Assembly: GCA_001600495.1 (NCBI GenBank)
Contig: BCKE01000077.1
Location: 1-64,000, forward strand
Direction: 5' to 3'
Source of the DNA: Pilasporangium apinafurcum
Lineage: Eukaryota > Oomycota > Peronosporomycetes > Pythiales > Pythiaceae
DNA: 64,000 nt
The notes beneath the pieces are model-generated. The model was not told the origin of the DNA and did no database searches. It saw nothing but the letters and a program-made list of their open reading frames with translations. The position numbers and the translations under genes are program-made. Positions within the stretch are counted from its first letter, which is position 1. Every line of letters starts with the position of its first letter. Shown here one piece after another: positions 63,487-64,000 of the stretch.

Positions 63487-64000
63487 CCCACCGAAGATAG
63501 TCAGCACCTTCAACGATGGATATTCAGTATAGGAGGTAACAATTACTTTAGAGAGGAAATAAAATTACGTTATTTAGTGTCAAATCACTTGAATTTCACT
63601 GCTGCCGCTTGGACTTTACCTAATTAATACAGTATTACTCATAGTTACCTAATTTTTTCTAAGAAATAGGTAAAATTGGGAGGTTAAATCTTGCAAGTAT
63701 ATGCAATATCAGCAAGTAGAAAGTCATTTTGCCAAAGTTCCCATCATTTACCAACGTTAGAGAGATATATGATATACACCCTCTTTACTAACTGACATTA
63801 GATACACGTACGAGGAAGCGTATGAAGAGGAAAGAGAGGAACCGAAAGAGACTTGCTCTTTTGGAGGAAACTTAGGAATTCAATTATCACATTTAAGAAA
63901 GCTATGTAGAAAGTAAAACAATGGGTGACTGATGTTCGAGAGATCCATTACATACCAACTGTAGCAACCAAAAACCTCANCGCACGATCGGACGCCAAAC
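63487..64000. other. Intergenic, window edge
   Basis: AT-rich, no gene recognised. An undetermined base (N) at 63980 lies 20 bases from the window edge. Confidence 0.5.

Overview
The window reads as nuclear DNA of an oomycete (water mould). Five start regions carry a match to the classic oomycete core promoter (initiator plus flanking promoter region, TCATTYY-N-CAWTTT type) 60-80 bases before the start codon, and others carry weaker versions. Genes are compact with short GT-AG introns of about 60-95 bases, base composition is moderately AT-rich, and there are family expansions of secreted subtilisins and large amino-acid permease-like transporters. A gene for the axonemal dynein assembly factor LRRC6/DNAAF11 implies a lineage that still makes flagellated zoospores. 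The species cannot be named from sequence alone.

Layout. (1) 1.7-28.6 kb, gene-dense housekeeping region: sideroflexin, DNAAF11, an APC-type transporter, a cyclin K/T-like protein, a Tc1/mariner-type transposon remnant (10.0-10.6 kb), three more transporters of the same family (12.0-19.2 kb), the RNA polymerase II subunit RPB7 followed by a broken copy of itself, a VPS9-domain Rab5 exchange-factor-like protein, a LYR protein, a four-exon 122-residue gene of unknown function, a SET-domain protein, and the five-exon NatB catalytic subunit NAA20. (2) 29.1-56.4 kb, a subtilisin (S8) cluster: five intact secreted protease genes and two pseudogenes. Four of the intact genes form two head-to-head pairs, each inside an apparently perfect inverted duplication (arms of 1,921 bp and 1,738 bp). 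(3) Two broken IS607-like mobile elements with Fanzor (eukaryotic TnpB-like, OMEGA-type RNA-guided nuclease family) genes: one at 48.6-51.2 kb with strongly palindromic ends, the other at 58.5-60.2 kb with a serine-recombinase (TnpA) remnant beside the Fanzor remnant. The two share a terminal motif. (4) 56.6-63.4 kb: an unrecognised 602-residue protein with a C-terminal zinc-binding motif and an FKBP15-like coiled-coil protein.

How it fits together. The protease cluster looks like birth-and-death evolution of extracellular enzymes (signal peptide, prodomain, complete catalytic Asp/His/Asn/Ser), with local inverted duplication or gene conversion keeping each pair identical. The transporter cluster (one solitary gene plus three adjacent genes) could feed on amino acids released by such proteases; this link is inference only. 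Many candidate start codons were settled by locating the core promoter or by rejecting GTG/TTG starts.
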